From assembly GCA_031285605.1 (NCBI GenBank), contig JAITVW010000307.1, forward strand, positions 1 through 8,951: a stretch of 8,951 nt of DNA. The letters run 5' to 3'. Source of the stretch: Fusobacteriales bacterium. Its GTDB lineage: Bacteria; Fusobacteriota; Fusobacteriia; Fusobacteriales; Leptotrichiaceae. How positions within the stretch are numbered: the stretch's first letter is position 1; every line of letters starts with the position of its first letter. The notes below the pieces were generated by a model, which made no database searches, was not told where the DNA came from, and saw only the letters and a program-made list of their open reading frames with translations. This document shows positions 1 to 6,833 of the stretch, piece by piece. Made by a program: the position numbers and the translations under genes.

Positions 1-486
1 ATCCTTCACTATATCCTTATAAAAGCCGACCATTATTTTATCTGCCTTTTGAAGACCGGGTTTGTCCATGTAATCTTCCCTGTCATCAATTACCTCACAG
101 GTAAATCCAAGAAACTTAGCCAATTCCAAAACTTTTTCACCAACGTGTCCTCCGCCGGCAATAACTATTTTTTCATTTAGTCTGAAAATTTTTATAAAGC
201 CTTTTACAGTACCGCCGCACTGCATTTCCAGATCACCGTCAGGTGTAAGGCTGTGCTCAAAATTTCTGTCTGTATTCCGCTTCAAAGCTTCCACAGCTTC
301 TCCGGTAACAAAATATTCTACCTTTCCTCCGCCGATAGAACCGTATGTCTCGCCGTTTTCCCAAACCAGCATAAGTGAACCGGTATCACGCGGTGTCGAA
401 CCGCCTACATCGGTTAGAGTTACCAATGCTACTTTTTTATGCTCCTCCAGATTTTCCAGTATCTTTTTCAAAATTAACTCTTCCAC
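1..486 (-). CDS. xdhC: XdhC/CoxI-family molybdenum hydroxylase maturation protein (3' end cut by window edge)
   Basis: The first 162 codons of an XdhC-family protein are present; the rest lies beyond position 1. XdhC proteins bind molybdenum cofactor, protect it and promote its sulfuration before insertion into xanthine dehydrogenase. Visible family signatures are STPR at residues 30-33, GSIGGG at 49-54 and MQCGG at 88-92, all in the N-terminal XdhC_CoxI domain. A Rossmann-type GGGHVG at 111-116 opens the C-terminal XdhC_C domain, which continues to the edge. The start is GTG at 486, chosen because AGGAGG lies 5 nt upstream and in-frame stops lie shortly before it. It follows yqeB by 65 nt and is the last gene of the run seen here. 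From memory, E. coli YqeB carries an XdhC-like part and a YqeB part in one chain; here they are separate neighbours. Family assignment is secure; the S-versus-Se role is inferred from context. Confidence 0.9.
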   Translation of the reverse strand, partial: MEELILKKILENLEEHKKVALVTLTDVGGSTPRDTGSLMLVWENGETYGSIGGGKVEYFVTGEAVEALKRNTDRNFEHSLTPDGDLEMQCGGTVKGFIKIFRLNEKIVIAGGGHVGEKVLELAKFLGFTCEVIDDREDYMDKPGLQKADKIMVGFYKDIVKD

Positions 487-491
487 CTTAT

Positions 492-497
492 CCTCCT
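492..497 (-). promoter_or_regulatory. ribosome binding site deciding a GTG start
   Basis: The minus strand reads AGGAGG here, separated by ATAAG from GTG at 486. No ATG in the same frame lies near the beginning of the XdhC homology, and in-frame TGA codons lie 20-35 nt upstream, so this perfect Shine-Dalgarno fixes the GTG as the start of the xdhC-like gene. Confidence 0.8.
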
Positions 498-551
498 GAC
501 TTTTTCATATATTTCAGTATTTGATTTTCCTGCATTCAAAATATCAGAGCA

Positions 552-1367
552 CTAAAATAAATGAAATCCTTTTTCCTTCATTGATGAAATCACAGCTTCC
601 AATACTGCTCCGCCTATACTTCTTGACTTGTCGGAAATGGTAAAACAATTTTTCTGCTCATCTTTTCTGGGATCTATATCCATTATTTTAAATTTCTTGG
701 TTACATAAAATCCGTCTCTGATCATCCCTCTTAATACTCCGTCAATAGTTGCATAAACTTCATTCCCACCTATTTTCGCCAGAATATCACCTTTCTTCAC
801 TATATCGCCGATCTCGTGTATATTATTTATAATACCCTCATATTCGCTGTAAATAACTCTTTCCTTTGTAAAGCCTCCTATATTTCCGGGAACTCCGGTA
901 TTAGTCATAGCATTCCCCTCATATATAAGTCTTCCCAGATTGTGTCCTCTCATAGTTTCTACCACGATATCCACATCTTTTCCGGCAGTAAATCCCGGTC
1001 CCAGCGCTACTGTTACCGGTGCCATTCCCCTGTTTGTACCGTAATTTTTTTTGGCAAGTATTCCGTCTACCAGTGCTACAGGATTTAGTATCCGGGTACA
1101 TTCCGCCGTTGGATCTGTTAGTACCGGAATTACTCTTTCCTCGAACATTTTATTTATCTCGTCAAGATATTTTATCTTTTTTGATTTTATTCCCTCTATT
1201 TCCATTTCTCCTGTGTAAACAGCTTCGCCGTAACACACTTTTCTTCTTATGGAGCTTGGATTTTCCACTTCCAAAACAAGCACTTTAAAACCGCATTTAT
1301 GAAGTTTTTCTATTGAACCGGAAGCAATATCTCCTCCTCCTCTTACTATCACCAGATTCTCATGCAT
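552..1367 (-). CDS. yqeB: YqeB-family selenium-dependent molybdenum hydroxylase accessory protein
   Basis: This 271-residue protein matches the YqeB (EF2563-type) family, whose usual length is about 250-270 residues. Family-like stretches are the N-terminal VRGGGDIASG (residues 8-17), a central TRGMAPVT-like segment here seen as TNRGMAPVTVALGPGF, the MRGHNLG segment, and the C-terminal SRSIGGAVLEA. The C-terminal third, with repeated short beta-strand-like stretches around KKGDILAKIGG, resembles a biotinyl/lipoyl-like or hammerhead fold, but that is inference. YqeB is known as a marker of selenium-dependent molybdenum hydroxylase systems; its exact reaction is not established. The ATG at 1367 is preceded by AGGTGG about 8 nt upstream. 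It begins 19 nt after the reductase gene ends and is followed by xdhC, a typical cofactor-maturation pairing. No in-frame UGA selenocysteine codon is present. Confidence 0.9.
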   Translation of the reverse strand: MHENLVIVRGGGDIASGSIEKLHKCGFKVLVLEVENPSSIRRKVCYGEAVYTGEMEIEGIKSKKIKYLDEINKMFEERVIPVLTDPTAECTRILNPVALVDGILAKKNYGTNRGMAPVTVALGPGFTAGKDVDIVVETMRGHNLGRLIYEGNAMTNTGVPGNIGGFTKERVIYSEYEGIINNIHEIGDIVKKGDILAKIGGNEVYATIDGVLRGMIRDGFYVTKKFKIMDIDPRKDEQKNCFTISDKSRSIGGAVLEAVISSMKEKGFHLF

Positions 1368-1386
1368 ATTTTTTCCACCTCTGTCT

Positions 1387-2535
1387 TTACAGCATTTCTA
1401 CAAATGCCTCCAATCTTGTTTTTACCTGTCCGAAATCACTCAGGGAATAATCTGTTTCCAGACTCATATACGGTGTATCAGCTCCCTGAACCACTTCTCT
1501 GATTTTTTCAGTTTCTACGTTATAAGTATGGCAGGTCTGCAGAATAACATCTATTACACCATCTACTTTATATTCTTCTATAAGCTTTACCAAAAGTTCC
1601 TCACGTCCTTTGTTCGGCGTCATTACAGAACATGGTATTTTTAAATATCTCTCGGCTATTGCCTCTACAGGATCTTTTTCAGTATCCACCATTCTGTCAA
1701 AGCTCTTTATTCCTATACAATTTTCAAAGCACACCACTACTGCTCCGCTTTCTTCCAGCGGTTTTATTATTTTTTCGACTATTCCTCCGCTCGGACACCC
1801 GGTAATTAAAATTCTTTTAGCACTTTCACTTACCTCGCTTTTTCCTTCCCGATGTTTTTGTATTAATTTTTCAATTACTTCATTTATATTTTTTATCTGC
1901 TCGTTTTTATCAAATGTAAATGTAGTTCCATGCATAATAGTATGTATTTCAAGACCGCTTAAAGGCGGCGGAGTCAGTTTTCCGAGCTCGTAAAATCTCT
2001 GCATTACTTCTCTCTCGTCATTACACAGTTTAACAGCATCTTTCAGATCCTGTTCTGTTATTGTTACATCAAATTTTTCTTCAAGTACCTTTTTAAAATG
2101 GTATATTTCCTCAATCCACAGCTTTCGGCTTCTTTCATCCTGATTCTGCGGAAGCTGTAATACATGCACATCTTTTATTTCACCTAAAAGCTCATACATC
2201 TTCTTTTTACCGTCACACGTAGTTTCACCGACAACCAAGTCTGAAAAATACATATAAGGGCACTTATCTGTTGCTGCAAAGCCATAACTTGCTTTTATCA
2301 GCGGACATAAATTTTTAGGAAGTTTTTTTTCAGCCTCAGGAATTGTTTCCTCACTTGTAGCACAAAGCCCCACAGGATACGCACCCGCAGCATAAATAAG
2401 CTCTTTTGGCGTGTAGGTACAGAAGGTTCCGACTACTTTTTTTCCCTTATCTTTCAATTCTTTTACAGTAACAAATCCATTTTTTCTCGCATCTCCAAAT
2501 GTTTCAAAGATTTCCGGAAATTTATTTTCTTCCAT
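1387..2535 (-). CDS. 2-hydroxyacyl-CoA dehydratase-like double-cubane-cluster anaerobic reductase
   Basis: This 382-residue protein belongs to the HgdB/BcrBC superfamily and most resembles the YjiM / double-cubane-cluster protein branch. Signatures (numbered from the GTG at 2544, three codons upstream of the chosen ATG) are CTYTPKELIYAAGAYPVG from C42, LCPLIKASYG with C80, ETTCDGKKKMYELLGE with C110, GCPSGG with C250, FENCIG with C276, QTCHTYNVE with C338, and a final ETDYSLSDFGQVKTRLEAF block. These six Cys are plausible iron-sulfur ligands; C42/C80/C110 and C250/C276/C338 would suit two domains, but the assignment is mine. Related proteins carry out ATP-dependent reduction at low potential after electron transfer from an activator ATPase, which is encoded immediately upstream. 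A GTG at 2544 has GGGAG only 1 nt away, so ATG at 2535, with GGGAG 10 nt upstream, is preferred. The substrate is unknown. A reductase inside a selenium-molybdenum accessory operon is unexpected. Confidence 0.88.
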   Translation of the reverse strand: MEENKFPEIFETFGDARKNGFVTVKELKDKGKKVVGTFCTYTPKELIYAAGAYPVGLCATSEETIPEAEKKLPKNLCPLIKASYGFAATDKCPYMYFSDLVVGETTCDGKKKMYELLGEIKDVHVLQLPQNQDERSRKLWIEEIYHFKKVLEEKFDVTITEQDLKDAVKLCNDEREVMQRFYELGKLTPPPLSGLEIHTIMHGTTFTFDKNEQIKNINEVIEKLIQKHREGKSEVSESAKRILITGCPSGGIVEKIIKPLEESGAVVVCFENCIGIKSFDRMVDTEKDPVEAIAERYLKIPCSVMTPNKGREELLVKLIEEYKVDGVIDVILQTCHTYNVETEKIREVVQGADTPYMSLETDYSLSDFGQVKTRLEAFVEML

Positions 2536-2566
2536 AATTCTCACTCTCCCAATTTTAAAATTTTCC

Positions 2567-3319
2567 TCAATTACCTGTTCCTATAAGTGCAGCTCCTATT
2601 GCTCCTGCATATTTGGCATTTTTATGTGTTTCTACCTTTTGTCCTAGAGCTGACTCCAGTTTTTTTAATATATATTTATTACTGCTTAATCCGCCTGTAA
2701 GAAAGTACAGACTGTTTTCCTGTTTCACACAAAGCTGCACCACTTTCTCAATAACGGAATTAATAATCCCGAAAGCAATATCTTCCCGCTTTGTTCCTTT
2801 TCCTATAAGGCTTATTATTTCTGATTCTGCAAACACCGTGCACATAGAACTTATTTTAATTCCACTTCCGTTTACTGCAAGAGCAGTTAATTCATCAAGG
2901 CTTATTCCCATTGCATTTGACATTATTTCCAAAAATTTTCCCGTTCCCGCCGAACATTTATCATTCATTGAAAAATTCTCCAAAATACCATTTCTGATCT
3001 TTATGGCCTTTGTATCCTGTCCTCCTATATCAATAGCCGTACAGTCTTTTTTCAGCAGATAGTCCGCCCCTTTCCCGTGACAGCTTATCTCTGTTACAGT
3101 TTTATCGGCATAAGGTACAGAAACCCTTCCATAACCTGTTGCAGTAAAAAAGCTGTTTTCTCTGCTGATTCCGTTTTCTCTGAGTTTTTCAAGAATTGAC
3201 TCCGCTGTTTCCAGACTGCTCCATCCGGTAGGCTGTGAAAAAAAATGTATAAATTCTCCGTTATAAAAAACTGCTGTTTTAGCTGCCGTTGAACCAATAT
3301 CTATACCTACATAATACAT
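2567..3319 (-). CDS. BcrAD/BadFG-family ATPase activator (HgdC/YjiL-like)
   Basis: This 250-residue protein is an ASKHA-fold activator of the HgdC type: a homodimer bridging one [4Fe-4S] cluster that uses ATP to push electrons to its partner. Visible motifs, numbered from the chosen start, are phosphate-1 GIDIGSTAAKTAVF at residues 5-18, phosphate-2 DIGGQDTKAI at 97-106, the cluster ligand Cys122 in NDKCSAGTGKF, the second ligand Cys160 in MCTVFAESEI, and TGGLSSN at 208-214. Length and both cysteines match the family. An upstream in-frame ATG at 3343 lacks a ribosome site, while ATG 3319 has AGGAGG 4 nt upstream and gives the usual MYYVGIDIGS beginning. It lies 27 nt after the DUF3343 gene and 31 nt before the reductase, so the pair is very likely co-produced. 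Family call is secure; the pathway is inferred. Confidence 0.92.
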   Translation of the reverse strand: MYYVGIDIGSTAAKTAVFYNGEFIHFFSQPTGWSSLETAESILEKLRENGISRENSFFTATGYGRVSVPYADKTVTEISCHGKGADYLLKKDCTAIDIGGQDTKAIKIRNGILENFSMNDKCSAGTGKFLEIMSNAMGISLDELTALAVNGSGIKISSMCTVFAESEIISLIGKGTKREDIAFGIINSVIEKVVQLCVKQENSLYFLTGGLSSNKYILKKLESALGQKVETHKNAKYAGAIGAALIGTGN

Positions 3320-3323
3320 TTTC

Positions 3324-3329
3324 CCTCCT
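3324..3329 (-). promoter_or_regulatory. ribosome binding site choosing the activator start
   Basis: AGGAGG on the minus strand sits 4 nt before ATG 3319. It lies inside the short upstream extension that would begin at ATG 3343, which itself has no Shine-Dalgarno. This favours the shorter, family-length activator. Confidence 0.7.
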
Positions 3330-3346
3330 GTTTTTCCCGGCATTCA

Positions 3347-3586
3347 TTACTGCTTATTTTCGCAGTATAATTCATACTTTCCGTCTTTAAATAAATATAC
3401 CTCTCTTACATCAGGACACAGCAGTTCCCCTACTTTATCATATTCCAGCCTGATACTTATCCCGCAGCAGTTTTCCAGCTGTATGGGCGGAGGCATAATT
3501 TTATAGGATATATTTTTAGTTTTCAGAGTATCCTCAAATCTTACCGCCCCTCTTGTATTATGAAATAAAAACTGATATTCAGACAT
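3347..3586 (-). CDS. DUF3343 small protein, putative Se/S carrier-like
   Basis: This 79-residue protein resembles DUF3343, a family proposed, mainly from gene neighbourhood, to act as a selenium or sulfur carrier. It shows the expected compact pattern: an N-terminal beta strand (YQFLFHNTRGAVRFEDTL), a middle PPPIQLENCCGISIRLEY segment with the Cys-Gly core at C40-C41-G42, and a hydrophobic C-terminal strand REVYLFKDG. There is no signal peptide or membrane segment, so it should be cytosolic. A second pair of cysteines (C57, C75) lies nearer the C-terminus. ATG 3586 has AAGGAG about 8 nt upstream. It is placed directly before the activator ATPase and after moaC. The vicinal CC at the core is noteworthy, since I recall a single Cys-Gly in most members. 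The family call is good; the carrier function is unproven. Confidence 0.8.
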   Translation of the reverse strand: MSEYQFLFHNTRGAVRFEDTLKTKNISYKIMPPPIQLENCCGISIRLEYDKVGELLCPDVREVYLFKDGKYELYCENKQ

Positions 3587-3639
3587 AAAGATCTCCTTTC
3601 CATTAATTCGGCAGACTAAAGTTTAAATAATTAATTTTG

Positions 3640-4125
3640 TTATTTTTCTTCTCTTTTCCAGACCCCGCTCTTACCGCCGAGTTTTTCCTCAAGCTTTATT
3701 TCTCCAATGATCATTTCTTTATCTATGGCCTTACACATATCATAAATTGTAAGACCGGCTACTGAAACCATCATCAGAGCCTCCATTTCCACTCCTGTTT
3801 TCCCTGTGGTCTTTACTGTGGATTTTATTTTTATAAGGCTGTTTTTATCATCTGTTTCAAATTCTATTTTTGCACTGGACAAAAGTATATTATGGCACAT
3901 TGGTATTGCATTACAGGTATTTTTGGAAGCCATAATTGCTGCTACTCTTGCTACCCCGAGAACATCTCCTTTTTTTATATTTCCTTCCTTAATGGTTCTC
4001 AATGTATCAGGAGTCATTCTTATTTCTCCTGTTGCTACAGCTGTTCTTTCAGTTTCATTTTTTCCGCTTATATCTACCATTATTGCTTTCCCGTCTTTAT
4101 CAAAATGACTTAATTCATTGCTCAT
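3640..4125 (-). CDS. moaC: cyclic pyranopterin monophosphate synthase MoaC
   Basis: This 161-residue protein is a full-length MoaC, which converts the MoaA product (3',8-cyclo-GTP) into cyclic pyranopterin monophosphate, the first stable molybdopterin intermediate. Motifs in order are [18 protein letters not shown] from residue 16, [20 protein letters not shown] at 51-70, [10 protein letters not shown] with H78, [11 protein letters not shown] at 107-117, [14 protein letters not shown] at 125-138, and GGKSGVWK near the end. Compared from memory with E. coli MoaC, K52, H78, D129 and K132 match the catalytic K51, H77, D128 and K131 with a one-residue offset. ATG 4125 has GGGAGAGG about 7 nt upstream. 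The gap to the MOSC gene upstream is 60 nt. No moaA is in the window, so MoaA must be encoded elsewhere or further along the operon. Confidence 0.96.
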   Translation of the reverse strand: MSNELSHFDKDGKAIMVDISGKNETERTAVATGEIRMTPDTLRTIKEGNIKKGDVLGVARVAAIMASKNTCNAIPMCHNILLSSAKIEFETDDKNSLIKIKSTVKTTGKTGVEMEALMMVSVAGLTIYDMCKAIDKEMIIGEIKLEEKLGGKSGVWKREEK

Positions 4126-4185
4126 ACTTTTTCCTCTCCCGTATAATTTAAAATAACTGTGACTTTCTGTTCCGAAATACTGATA

Positions 4186-4617
4186 CTATTCTTTTATTTC
4201 TATTTTATCATTCTTTTTTATATGACCGCCCTTTATTACTACAGCAAAAACACCTTCTCTCGGCATTATGCAGTCACCCATTTTCGTATAAATACTGCAT
4301 CTTGTATGACACTCTTTTCCAATCTGGGTTATCTCCAGCTCAAAGTTTTCCCCTGCTACTCTTTTTCCCACAGAAAGTGAAGAAAAATCAATGCCCTGTA
4401 CTATAAGATTCTCTCCAAAACTTCCAAAATCTACTTCTGCTCCTTTATCTTTAAAATCTTCTATACTTTCATAGCTCAAAAGACTTACCTGTCTGTGCCA
4501 GTCTCCGCCGTGGGCATCTCCTTCAAGTCCGAATTTTTCTATTAAATTTATCTCTTCTGTCTCTTTTTTCTGAGTTCCTTTTTTTGTACTCACACATATT
4601 GCTGCTATTCTTCCCAT
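4186..4617 (-). CDS. stand-alone MOSC domain protein
   Basis: This 143-residue protein is essentially one MOSC domain, the fold found at the C-terminus of molybdenum cofactor sulfurases and in YiiM/YcbX-type proteins. Visible signatures are GLEGDAHGGDWHRQVSLLS from residue 30, GSFGENLIVQGID from 65, GKRVAGENFELEITQIGKEC ending at C103, and a closing MPREGVFAVVIKGG at 118-131. C103 in IGKEC is the position of the conserved MOSC cysteine thought to carry sulfur; C107 and C116 lie close behind it. ATG 4617 is preceded by AGGAGG 6 nt upstream. Stand-alone MOSC proteins commonly sit beside moaC and mogA, as here. A role in handling the terminal S or Se ligand of molybdenum cofactor, or in moving the cofactor, is inferred from family and context; the substrate is not known. 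Confidence 0.92.
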   Translation of the reverse strand: MGRIAAICVSTKKGTQKKETEEINLIEKFGLEGDAHGGDWHRQVSLLSYESIEDFKDKGAEVDFGSFGENLIVQGIDFSSLSVGKRVAGENFELEITQIGKECHTRCSIYTKMGDCIMPREGVFAVVIKGGHIKKNDKIEIKE

Positions 4618-4654
4618 ATCTTCCTCCTGAATTTTACTGCGTAACAGTAATTTT

Positions 4655-5821
4655 TCAAAAATTTTTCATTAATATCTCTTCTGCTATACCAAAAAAATAT
4701 TTTACCCCGGTTATCATAGCTTTTTCATTGGGTGAAAAATAAGGATTATGCAGTTTTGGATTCTCTTTACCGTCTTTATCCGTTCCAAGCCAAACCATAC
4801 AACCTTTAGCCGGGTTTATATATTCCGAAAAATCCTCACTGAAGCTCTCCGGTCTTTCTTTTATTACCAAAGCTCCTTTCCCAAACTTTTCTGTTATTGC
4901 TTTTTCGGCAATATCACATAATTTCTCATCATTATACACTGCTTTATAATCATTTTCAAAAAATTTTATTTCACCCTCGGCTTCATATGCTCTCAATATA
5001 TTTTCTACTATAAGCTTCATTCTGCTTATCACTATTTCCCTTGTTTTTTCATCAAAAGTTCTTACAGCACCTGTCAAATGGGCTGTATCAGGAATTACCC
5101 CGTATTCTTCACCGGATTTAAAACTCGCAGTAGAAATTACGGCAGTATTAAACGGGTCAACATTTCTTGCCACTACCGACTGGAAATTAGTCACTATCTC
5201 AGCTCCGATAAGAATAGGGTCTTTTACCTGCTGCGGCATGGAGCTGTGCCCGCCCTTACCTTTTACATATATATCAAAAGTATTTTTGTTTGCAGTGGCA
5301 GTTCCCCTTTTTACACCTATTCTGCCTGTTTTTTCACCGGGCATCACATGAAGTGAAAAAATCATCTCCACTCCGTCTAAAGCTCCTGATCTTTTTAATT
5401 CTGCCGCACCGCCGGGTGCCATCTCCTCGCCGCGCTGAAAAATAAATAAAACTTCTCCTTTCAGCCTGTGTTTATTTTCAGAAAGTAAACGGGCAAATCC
5501 CAATAAAATTGCAGTATGCATATCATGTCCGCATGCATGCATAACTCCCTTATTCTTTGACCTGAAATCACAAATTGTTTTTTCCTCCAAAGGAAGTGCA
5601 TCTATATCAGCTCTGAATGCAATTATTTTCCCCGTATTATCTCCCTTTAGTCTGCCTATTACTCCTGTTTCTGCCGGCTGAATTATTTCAATATTCCCGA
5701 ATGAAAGAAGTTTCTCCTTTATAAACTCTGTTGTTTTATATTCTTTGAATGACAATTCCGGATTTTCATGCAGTATCCGTCTCCATTTTATAATATCCTT
5801 TTCTATATTGTCAAAATTCAT
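4655..5821 (-). CDS. M20D-family amidohydrolase (hippurate/IAA-amino-acid hydrolase type)
   Basis: This 388-residue protein is a full-length M20D metal-dependent amidohydrolase of the HipO/ILL type. It has a catalytic domain interrupted by a lid/dimerisation domain (about residues 175-290). Dinuclear metal ligands can be read as C97 and H99 in MHACGHDMH, E133 in GEEMAPGGA, H158 in SLHVMPG, and H358 in LHNPYFSPNE, with E132 as the general base and D72/D74 in RADIDALPLEE nearby. The lid has GKGGHSSMPQQVKDPI. The usual FQPAEE motif reads FQRGEE here. No signal peptide is seen. ATG 5821 has AGGAG about 7 nt upstream, and the gene starts 12 nt after the MoeA-like gene ends, indicating tight coupling. 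Members hydrolyse N-acyl or N-carbamoyl amino acids; in this setting a ureide or formimino/acyl amino acid from purine breakdown is a reasonable guess. It is not the ArgE/DapE-like M20 type of E. coli YgeY. Confidence 0.92.
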   Translation of the reverse strand: MNFDNIEKDIIKWRRILHENPELSFKEYKTTEFIKEKLLSFGNIEIIQPAETGVIGRLKGDNTGKIIAFRADIDALPLEEKTICDFRSKNKGVMHACGHDMHTAILLGFARLLSENKHRLKGEVLFIFQRGEEMAPGGAAELKRSGALDGVEMIFSLHVMPGEKTGRIGVKRGTATANKNTFDIYVKGKGGHSSMPQQVKDPILIGAEIVTNFQSVVARNVDPFNTAVISTASFKSGEEYGVIPDTAHLTGAVRTFDEKTREIVISRMKLIVENILRAYEAEGEIKFFENDYKAVYNDEKLCDIAEKAITEKFGKGALVIKERPESFSEDFSEYINPAKGCMVWLGTDKDGKENPKLHNPYFSPNEKAMITGVKYFFGIAEEILMKNF

Positions 5822-5833
5822 ATCTTCTCCTGT

Positions 5834-6808
5834 TCAGCTTAGTAAACCGCCATGTCCCATTTCTATGATATCTCTTTTGGTAATAATATCTCCGGCAAGT
5901 ATCCTTGGAAGCAACAGATCAAAAACAGAATTTTTTGAAAAAACAACTCCTCCCGGAAGTCCCATAATTACTTTTCCCCCGTTATATCCCAAGAGAAACA
6001 TAGCTCCCGGCAATACAGGCGTTCCGTATGTAACCATTTCACATCCTGATTCTTCTATTGCATCAGGAGTCACATCATCAGGATCTATTGACATACCTCC
6101 GGTACAAAGTATTATATCTGTATCACCGGTAAGTTCTTTTATTTTAGCAGTAATTTTTTCTTTTTCATCAGGCATAAAAATCTGAATTATATCTGAAACC
6201 CCATATTTCCCAAGCTTTTCCCCGAGTACTTCCCTTGCTTTATCTTTTATTCTTCCGTAAAATATTTCATTGCCCGTTGTTATTATTCCTATTCTTAAGT
6301 CCGGATTTATTCTTTTAATTTCCATAAGCTCGTTATCTTTCATTATTTCTTCAAGCTCTTCAAGCTGTTTTTTCTCTATACGCAGCGGAATTATTCTTGT
6401 TGCTGCCACTGTTTCACCTTTTTTTACAGAAACATTATTAAATTTTGAAGCAATTATTATTTCACCTATACTGTTTATTTTATTCAAAAGTTCTGTATTT
6501 ATTTTATAAAGTCCATCATACTCCGCTGCAAAATTTATTTTCCCTTCCCTTACTTCAGAGGCAGATATACCGTTTCCCATTACCTGCTTTTTTATAAATT
6601 CTGCCGCATCATTTTCATGAACAAAATTTTCATCTTCCTCCCAGATATAAATGTTTTCTTTTCCAAGCGAAAGAAGTACCTCCACATCCTCTTCCCTTAT
6701 TATATGCCCCTTCAAAAATTTTGCTCCTTTGAATCCTCCCGGAATTATTTCTGTTATATCATGGCAGAGAGCCATTCCTACAGCTTCCTTGACATTTATT
6801 TTCTTCAT
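5834..6808 (-). CDS. MoeA-like molybdopterin-binding protein
   Basis: This 324-residue protein has a C-terminal MoCF_biosynth (molybdopterin-binding) domain with GIITTGNEIFYGRIKD at residues 174-189, CTGGMSIDPDDVTPDAI at 235-251 and MGLPGG at 282-287. The N-terminal part has KEAVGMALCHDIT and PGGFKGAKFLKGHIIREED (about 23-41), typical of the shorter MoeA_like group found near xanthine-dehydrogenase-type genes, not the roughly 400-residue canonical MoeA. MoeA enzymes insert molybdate into adenylylated molybdopterin; this one probably does so, or hands the cofactor to a specific enzyme. Three in-frame starts exist. ATG 6808 has AAAGGG 6 nt upstream, whereas ATG 6814 abuts that sequence and a non-ATG start at 6859 would overlap mogA, so 6808 is chosen. 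The mogA gene ends 25 nt before it. Domain call is firm; the exact function is less certain. Confidence 0.88.
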   Translation of the reverse strand: MKKINVKEAVGMALCHDITEIIPGGFKGAKFLKGHIIREEDVEVLLSLGKENIYIWEEDENFVHENDAAEFIKKQVMGNGISASEVREGKINFAAEYDGLYKINTELLNKINSIGEIIIASKFNNVSVKKGETVAATRIIPLRIEKKQLEELEEIMKDNELMEIKRINPDLRIGIITTGNEIFYGRIKDKAREVLGEKLGKYGVSDIIQIFMPDEKEKITAKIKELTGDTDIILCTGGMSIDPDDVTPDAIEESGCEMVTYGTPVLPGAMFLLGYNGGKVIMGLPGGVVFSKNSVFDLLLPRILAGDIITKRDIIEMGHGGLLS

Positions 6809-6814
6809 ATGCAT

Positions 6815-6820
6815 CCCTTT
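6815..6820 (-). promoter_or_regulatory. ribosome binding site choosing the MoeA-like start
   Basis: AAAGGG on the minus strand lies 6 nt before ATG 6808 and touches ATG 6814 directly, so the downstream ATG is the usable one. This also removes an otherwise needed 26-nt overlap with mogA. Confidence 0.6.
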
Positions 6821-6833
6821 CTGATTTTTAAGT

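Noticed and set aside
488..535. 15-codon minus-strand reading frame ending inside the xdhC ribosome site
   Set aside because: It has an ATG and its stop overlaps the Shine-Dalgarno, which could suggest coupling, but it has no ribosome site of its own and no recognisable sequence.
2536..2544. GTG at 2544 as the start of the reductase gene
   Set aside because: The only ribosome-site-like GGGAG is 1 nt from this GTG, too close to use; ATG 2535 has workable spacing.
1610..3062. Long plus-strand open frames opposite the reductase and activator genes (1610-1993 and 2613-3062)
   Set aside because: They are antisense shadows of well-identified genes, with low-complexity Ser/Phe/Ile-rich translations and no family motifs.
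4126..4185. Possible internal promoter in the 60-nt gap before moaC (TTATAC-like box)
   Set aside because: No -35 hexamer at a proper distance; similar A/T-rich matches are expected by chance.
4634..4650. Stem-loop TTACTG-CGTAA-CAGTAA followed by TTTTT on the plus strand
   Set aside because: The stem is only six mostly A/T pairs, no plus-strand gene precedes it, and on the minus strand it has no terminal U-run. It probably is chance next to the MOSC ribosome site.
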